64,000 nt of DNA. It comes from Diplosphaera chodatii. Lineage: Eukaryota > Chlorophyta > Trebouxiophyceae > Prasiolales > Stichococcaceae. A program made the translations under genes and the position numbers. This document shows positions 57,786-64,000 of the stretch, one piece after another. Under the pieces are notes generated by a model. It had not been told where the DNA came from. It saw only the letters and a list, made by a program, of their open reading frames with translations, and did no database searches. The stretch is from contig JAALGY010000032.1 in NCBI GenBank assembly GCA_032358165.1, positions 62,001-126,000 on the forward strand, written 5' to 3'. Every line of letters starts with the position of its first letter. Position 1 is the stretch's first letter.

Positions 57786-60700
57786 ATGGGCTCTGGCTTG
57801 CTATGCAGGTGCCGGGCGCCGGCCTACGGCCGTGCAACCGCCAGCATACGTGCGCACAACATGGCGCCGCGCAGTGCGCACCGCGCTGCCTCCCAGCACA
57901 GCCGTTGGCAGCCAGCAGGTAGGAAGCAGCACGACGGTGATGAGCGCATCGCCTGGTGGTCCAACCTTCGCGGAGTCCGGCGTCTTTGGATGCGCACCCC
58001 TGCAGCAGGTTTTGCTGCTGCAGAGTATGCATGTGGTACGCCTGCTGACGGTGTGCTTCAGCCTGCTACGAAGGTGGGCAGCCGCAGCGCTTCGGCAAAG
58101 AGGCGGCCACGCATGCAGCGCAGTCGCGACAGAGGAGGCGCCCGCCTCCACCAACTCATCCTCGCCGCCAGGTCTGTAACCGTATCATGCATGATAGTTG
58201 ACGGCAGGGCTGTGCGTCGCCAGACTGTCCGGCATGCAGCAGGACACAGTTTGCCGGTCGGTAGCATCACGAGTCGCTGGCCCCATACTTCGTGGACGGT
58301 GTAATATTCGCCTCATCAGCATACATTGGACATCAGCACACTCGCACAGGCCACGCCTTCCCAAGCGAACGCCTGTCATCTCTCAACAGGCGCCGAGGAG
58401 GAGGAGGAGGAGGTGCAGGCGCGGCCGGTGTTCCCCTTCACCGCGATCGTGGGGCAGGAGCAGATGAAGCTGGCGCTCATGCTCAACATCATCGACCCCA
58501 AGATCGGCGGCGTCATGGTCATGGGGGACCGCGGCACCGGCAAGTCCACCACCGTCCGCGCGCTCACCGACCTGCTGCCCCAGATCCGGGTGAGGGTCCT
58601 CAGAGCTATTCTGGGCGATGCTTCGTACACCCTCACTGATGTTTTGCCTTGGTTCAGAGGAGGATCGCTTGAACAGCGTTGAAGTGTACGACTGCGCGCC
58701 AGAAAACACAGATCATTGAGGGTCTTGGACGTGCATGCTGCTGCAGCGGGTGGGCTACTGAGCAAATCCTGTGCAGCCTAGGAGCCAGCTCGCTGTCTGG
58801 CCGTCCTTCTGATGCAGTGCAGGGCTTGGCGCTGCGCCGGCGTGGCCTGTGCAGATGGGTTCCAGCCTCATGGCCAAAAACCTGTGTGCTGAGCATCCGG
58901 AGGTGGTGGCAGAAAACGCCTTCAACGGCAGCCTCGATGACCTCTATGAAAGTTTGAGAGAAGGGAGACTGCATGATCTACCGCCTTCCCTGTGTCCCCA
59001 GGTAGTGGCGGGCGACGCCTTCAACAGCGACCCCGACGACCCGGAGGTGCAGAGCGACGAGGTGCGGCGGCGGCGGCAGCGCGGCGAGGAGCTGCCGGTG
59101 CGCGCCCCAAAACCCTCCTGAGCTTCACCAAACCGCGCTGCACATGCAGAGGTGCCAGCAGCACAGATGTCTGACTGGGCCAGCGGCAGCAGCATGGCGA
59201 GCAGCTGGCGGCCGTAGCTGCAGCCAGCTTGGCGGACCAAGACGCAGCAACAAGATGCAGCAGCAGCTGTGGATGGACGCACGACTGCAATCCGTTGGCA
59301 TCATGACTGGCTGCCACTTCTAGGAGGTGGTTGTCAACAGCATTGTGCTGGACCTGCAGACGCGGTTGACGCGCATCAACATGGTGGACCTGCCGCTGGG
59401 CCGGAGCTGTAGAAGTGAACCCTGAATGTTGCTGTAAGTACCATGATCTCACTGTGCAGACGCGGTCGACGCGCATCAACATGGTGGACCTGCCGCTGGG
59501 CGCAACAGAGGACCGGGTGTGCGGCACCATCGACATTGAGAAGGCGCTGACTGAGGGCGTCAAGGCCTTCGAGCCCGGCCTGCTGGTGGGTTGCTGGTCT
59601 GACTGTGCGCTGCGTCTACATGTAGCAGGGGCGTGCGGCGTAGGTGGAGCTGCTTTGATCTGGCTTCTCGGTGCATGCGACTCCCCCAGGCGGTTCTACC
59701 GTGTGGCGTTGGGCTGCGCAGCATCAGCCTGAGCGAGGCCTTCAGACGCTGGCACAGCCTGCTGCTTCTGCTTGGTTTGACGGCGCCAGTGCTCCTGGCT
59801 GTCAGCAGCACCTGCTGGCGTGCAGGTCAAGGCAAAGCGCGGCATCCTCTACCTGGACTGAGGTCGCCCAGTCAATGCACGTGATCATGGGCGCCGACCA
59901 GTGACGCATGTCTCGCAGGCCAAGGCGAACCGCGGCATCCTGTACGTGGACGAGGTCAACCTGCTGGACGACCACCTGGTGGACGTGCTGCTGGACTCGG
60001 CGGCCTCGGGGTGGAACACCGTGGAGCGGGAGGGCATCTCCATCAGCCACCCCGCGCGCTTCATCCTCGTCGGCTCAGGTGGGGCGCGTTCTGTAGCAGC
60101 CCTGCAGACGGCAGCGGCGGCAGCAGGGCCGACGATGTAGGACGGCTGGGCAGTAGCTGCTAGTCAGCATGGTGCAGAGGAGGCGGCAGCAGCGCCAGCA
60201 AAGGGAGCAGCGCGCAGCCGTTCTGACTCATGTCTCCCTGCATAGCAAGTAGCAGCCAAACCATCCAAGCGGCTTGGACATGCATGTGCAGGACGTCGGC
60301 ATGGTTGCCAGCAGCTGCACATATAGAGCCTTCACAGCTGTGGCCGCCATCGAGTGTACAAGCTCCACGCAGCAGTGGACACCCTGTTGCACGCTGTATG
60401 GTGGTGCTCTGTTGCGTGAACATGAATGTTGAGCACACACCGGCGATGACGTACTCTCTTCGTAATCACAGGCAACCCAGAGGAGGGCGAGCTGCGGCCG
60501 CAGCTGCTGGACCGCTTCGGCATGCACGCGGAGATCCGCACCGTGAAGGAAGCCAATCTGCGCGTGCAGATCGTTGAGCAGGTGAGCGCGGCCACATTGG
60601 CATGCACGCGTGGCGTGTGCTCATCAGCATGCTGCTGCATGGCTGCTCATGGCACTCCACCCTGCGCACAAAGAAAATTCAGTTTGAGTCCAGCTTCGGT

Positions 60701-61813
60701 TAGCGCCCAGCCAGTGATGTCTGCAAGCCGCCGCTCACTGGAGTGCACAGCCACACCACTTTGATGCGTCACTGAGCCAGCTTGCCTCTGCTTCGACACA
60801 GCGGGCAGAGTTCGACAGCAACCCTGCAGCGTTCCGGACGTCCTACGCCGGCAAGCAGAAGGAGCTGACGGACAAGATCGTCGCAGCGCGTGCACTGCTC
60901 AAGGATGTGAGCGCTGCCCGCGCGTTTCACGCCCTTTGCACGTTCATGTAGTGCCATTGGCCTGGACGATGCTGGTCAGAAGTACTGTACATGTGCTGGA
61001 GTGGGGCCTCCTTCAGCACAGCGATGTGTGAGCGTGGTGATGGTGGATGGGCTGTTTGCTGCAGTGAGATGTGTGTCGCCTGCGGGTGCAGGTCAAGGTG
61101 GAGTATGATGACCGCGTCAAGATCTCGGAGATCTGCAGCGAGCTGGACGTGGACGGCCTGCGCGGCGACATGGTGCGTAGCTGCTGCAGCGCCCTGTGGC
61201 CCTGCTGTCGTGATTGTAGCATGGGCTCCTTACACTGCCCGAGGCGTCGATGAGTTGTCCGTTCATCCGTTTCTGCAGGTCACAAACCGCGCAGCGCGTG
61301 CCATTGCAGCCTTTGAGGGCCGCACACAGGTGAGCATTGATAAAGATTGCTCACATCTAGAAATATCAGAAACATCCATTTTATCTAAATATCCTCTGAC
61401 CGCCGAGCGTCAACTCTGTCACACTGTGTCATTCTGTCACACTTTGCGGAGCCGCTGGTCTGGGGTCCATCATGAAGCTGCACTCCAGCTGCTGCTCGAA
61501 TGCACCAACACATAGAATCATGCTGATCAAGTAAGGGCCAAGCGCAGGTCACGCCGGAGGACATCTACCGGGTGATGCCGCTGTGCCTGCGGCACCGGTT
61601 GCGGAAGGACCCGCTGGAGACCATCGACAGCGGGGAGAAGGTCCAGGAGACGTTCAAGGTGGGCGCAGCCCTTGGTGCCTGTAGGGTTTAGGGTGCGCAT
61701 GGTGTTGCAGCAGATGGCGGGTGCTGGTCGGCTGTGCCGTGTTGATGTCAGGGTCTGGTGCTGATGCTGATGTGCGTGGGCGGCGTGCTGTGCAGAGGGT
61801 GTTCGGGTACTGA
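57786..61813 (+). CDS. CHLI: Magnesium chelatase subunit I, chloroplast
   Basis: CHLI is the AAA+ ATPase subunit that, with CHLD and CHLH, inserts Mg2+ into protoporphyrin IX at the first chlorophyll-specific step. Exons: 57786(?)-57918, 58390-58589, 59002-59097, 59460-59585, 59919-60078, 60472-60581, 60802-60906, 61092-61172, 61279-61329, 61548-61658, 61796-61813. Phases agree throughout and give about 396 residues. Walker A is GDRGTGKST, Walker B is [11 protein letters not shown], and [19 protein letters not shown] is intact. Cys in [13 protein letters not shown] and in [11 protein letters not shown] match the pair linked to thioredoxin control in plants. The N-terminus is Arg/Ser/Ala-rich and acid-poor as expected for a transit peptide; ATGs at 57702 and 57861 share the frame. 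Poly-Glu precedes [10 protein letters not shown]. The final coding exon is only 18 bp (RVFGY, stop). Confidence 0.95.
58904..58950 (+). repeat. Diverged ghost copy of the start of CHLI exon 3
   Basis: Exon 3 starts [13 protein letters not shown] at 59002. 98 bp earlier the intron reads [13 protein letters not shown] in the same register. About 31 of the first 42 bases match. It is the most decayed of the three CHLI ghosts. Confidence 0.75.
59356..59401 (+). repeat. Near-identical ghost copy of the start of CHLI exon 4
   Basis: The exon 4 start ([14 protein letters not shown] at 59460) is duplicated exactly 100 bp upstream. One mismatch in about 44 bp includes the CAG acceptor. The copy then hits a stop (GRSC then RS codons and TAG-containing sequence in other frames), so splicing to it would disrupt the protein. 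Confidence 0.92.
59826..59866 (+). repeat. Ghost copy of the start of CHLI exon 5
   Basis: Exon 5 starts [13 protein letters not shown] at 59919. 93 bp upstream, after a CAG, the intron encodes [11 protein letters not shown] and then an in-frame TGA exactly where the Walker-B Glu codon should be. Confidence 0.9.
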
Positions 61814-62138
61814 CCGGCGGTTGAGGAAAGCGGCTTACTGGTTGGAGCTTGGTGCAGCGGTAGCTGCCAGAGCGTGCCAGTGCACTGTCTAGTTCACACC
61901 CTACCAGTGTCTCTGCAGTCCAGCTTTGGATGTCAAGGCCCTTGGCCCTGCGGCTTTCCACTTCAGCAGTTTTCGGAGCAGTTCTTGAGGCAAGGAAACC
62001 ATGAGACTCGTACACATGCCCTCTCAACTGAGCAGGCAGAGGGATGCTGAGCTGTCTTGCTGCCTGAGCGAGTGAAAGCACCATATCAAGTCCAAACTGT
62101 ACAGGCACCCACCATATACACTGCAAAATATGCAGTGC
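61814..62138. other. Convergent 3' intergenic region
   Basis: It lies between the CHLI stop and the stop of the minus-strand GDPDL-like gene. No feature was recognised in it. Confidence 0.45.
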
Positions 62139-64000
62139 TCAGCTGCGCATGCCATACACCAGCGCATCGCGCTCGGTCCCAGCGCCACTGCCGGGGTTCC
62201 ACATGTCGTGCGCCAGCCCGAACGGGGACTCTGGCGGCAGCGCCGTCAGCTGCAGGGACCCTACAAAACCGCAGCGTCATGTGAGGTCTTGCACTGCTGA
62301 TAGAGAGGAGCGCAGCCATCTTGCAGCAGCTCTGGCAGAGACAGTTTTAATGCACGTTGTTACATATGGACACAAGTGGAATGCATATGTCAAGCACCTG
62401 AGCGCAGCATGGGGCTGGGTGGCACATGCGTGCCGCTGAGCTGCTGACGCCCAAAATCGGCATAGTCAGCCACCGGCACAATGTCTGGAAACACATCGTA
62501 CCTGCAGGTGCACATGCGCTGCATACTGATGGTACTACTGACCATCACGGATAGCCAGAATAGTCCTGTAAGGTCGTGCTGCAAGATATTGCAGCCAGGA
62601 ACAATGCAACTGATGCGACCTACCGCTTGGCGCTCTGCCGCCGCCGCAGCCACAGCCACACCGCGAGGGCGCCTGCTGCCACTGGTAGGCATGCTGCCAA
62701 AGCAGCGGCGAGCACAGCCTGCCACCCCGGCAGCCCGAACCAGGTACGGCTGCCGTCATAGATGCCCGCTGCCTGCCCTGTCGCAGCCCCCACCGCCCCC
62801 GCCGCAGCCTGCAGCATGGGAGCTGTGCCCTGCCTGCAAGCAATGACACATCTCAGCAACAGCAGCAGCGTGTGAGTGCGAAGTGCCAAAAGATCGCTGC
62901 ATCAACACCAGTACTGAGTGGCAAAGCTCAGCGGCCTCTTTTGGCGCCTACACACATGCACATGCTGCCCTGCATGGTCACACTCGGGCAAGATACCGCG
63001 GGCAGCCTTTCAGGTCGCACACCAGTCATGCAACCGCAGCCAGGCGGCGCCGACGGCGGGGCAGTCCAGGATGACGCCCTGCACCCCTAAACCCTTCGGC
63101 CCCGCCAGGTAGTCGAGCTCCGCAGCGGCGGTCGCCAGCTCGCGCGGCAGGAACCGCTTCTGCAGGGAGGCAGGAAGCCTGAAGTCAAGCATGTCAGAGT
63201 GGAGCCGCTGCAACTTGTAACACACCGCGCAGCGCAGTGATGCACGTTCAGCGGCTTGCTGCAGCATATGCCGAGGGGGCGTCTGCATGAGGCATACACA
63301 GAGCCGAGGCAAGACAAGAGGCGTAGGGGTTGAACTGTGGTTCCTGATCTGATCTGATCTGATGTGATGTGATCTGTAGTTGCCTGATTTCATAGAGGCG
63401 CACACCTCCTGCCGCACGGTCCAGGGGTGGACGTACAGCCCCCGCGCCGCCGCTCGCCTGACCAACTCTGCAGCTGCTGCACTGCTGTCACTGCCGCCGC
63501 CGCTGCCAGGCGGGGCTGCCATGGACCCCGCGCAGTGGGGGCCGCCGGGGCTGCAGCTGTTCGTCAGTGGCTTGCCACATGCTTTGGCTGGGCGTAGTCC
63601 CTCCAGCATGCCCTGCATAGTCGTCACAGGTTCCAGCTTCACCATATGCTCGCATTTTCACTCTGGCATCCACATGAGACAACGCCAGTCGGCATGAGGA
63701 GGTGTCTCCCGTGTGTAGGTTCAACGATGTGGTGAGGCAGCACAGCAACTGTCCAATGCCAGACATGTGCAGTTGGACCACTGCGTCCTTGGATACAGCT
63801 GGGGTGATGTAGCGGAATGCAAGTGGCTTTCTATTGCACACACCTTCTCAGGGGCGATACCCTGGCCGTAGGTGGCGAAGACATCGAGCTGCGCGTTGCT
63901 GGGAACGGCGTCGCAGTCGAACAGCCAGGTGAGCGGCGGCGCGGCGTTTGCACCCACTACGCCAACCCGCTGCAGCTCTGCGTGCAGCTTCCGCAACGAC
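62139..64000 (-). CDS. SHV3/GDPDL-like membrane protein, 5' end beyond window (paralogue 3)
   Basis: The right edge cuts the N-terminal part. Visible exons parallel the C-terminal half of the genes at 24059 and 26515. LDVFATYGQGIAPEK (near 63870) matches LRDFARYGGAVAPEK. AAARGLYVHPWTVRQE (63430) and ELDYLAGPKGLGVQGVILDC (63060-63120) match ELDYFAGPQGMGVDGVYTDC. A transmembrane exon (about 62620-62835) ends LWLRRRQS, followed by two tail exons (about 62400-62500 and 62142-62264) and a stop at 62139-62141. The tail differs: no LPVSTGAxWGLQ motif is seen, and the Cys insert ISPPCWKTG was not found in the visible part. It is the most diverged of the three copies and lies 31 kb from the others on the opposite strand. 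Confidence 0.7.
63336..63377 (+). repeat. TGATC/TGATG pentanucleotide microsatellite
   Basis: A run of CTGAT and GTGAT units (CTGATCTGATCTGATCTGAT, then GTGATGTGATCTG) lies in an intron of the third GDPDL-like gene. Confidence 0.85.

Overview
The window is nuclear DNA of a green alga (Chlorophyta). Nearly every gene is broken into many short GC-rich exons by small GT-AG (sometimes GC-AG) introns. Proteins carry chloroplast transit peptides, and there is a magnesium-chelatase CHLI gene. Telomere-like motifs are TTTAGGG (the land-plant/Chlorella type) rather than the TTTTAGGG of Chlamydomonas, so a trebouxiophyte (Chlorella-like) alga is the best guess. That placement is inference.

Layout, left to right. 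(1) 1-11003, minus: two head-to-tail paralogous genes of unknown family. Each encodes a chloroplast transit peptide, then a hydrophobic Ala-rich lumen-type signal, then a low-complexity region. The left gene is an array of alternating phase-0 exons (modules A and B, about 78 residues per pair) and runs off the left edge. (2) 11637-20037, plus: VPS16 (HOPS/CORVET core). (3) 20474-about 23142, minus: unrecognised gene, possibly a Tubby-C-terminal-like/LURP-one-related protein. (4) 24059-31060, plus: two tandem SHV3/GDPDL-like glycerophosphodiesterase-fold membrane proteins, the first intronless and the second with many introns. A third paralogue is cut by the right edge (62139-64000, minus). (5) 31676-39685: a metal group, namely a CobW/COG0523 GTPase (minus), a divergent intron-rich ZIP transporter (plus) and an intronless ZIP transporter (minus). 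(6) 40918-56907, minus: SPT6, about 40 exons. (7) about 57786-61813, plus: CHLI.

The most unusual signal is not a gene. In at least four intron-rich genes (VPS16, the second GDPDL-like gene, SPT6, CHLI) introns contain partial copies of the adjacent exon's end, usually with the splice site. They lie about 65-150 bp (mostly 85-112 bp) from the real exon end. Some copies are nearly identical, some are triplicated, and some keep open frames and usable splice sites. This looks like ongoing local tandem duplication across exon-intron borders, the route proposed for intron gain and exon duplication. The other main candidate for something undescribed is the pair of lumen-targeted A/B-module genes.

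Exon borders marked exact were read from splice sites plus reading frame. Others are approximate. No transcript data or searches were available.
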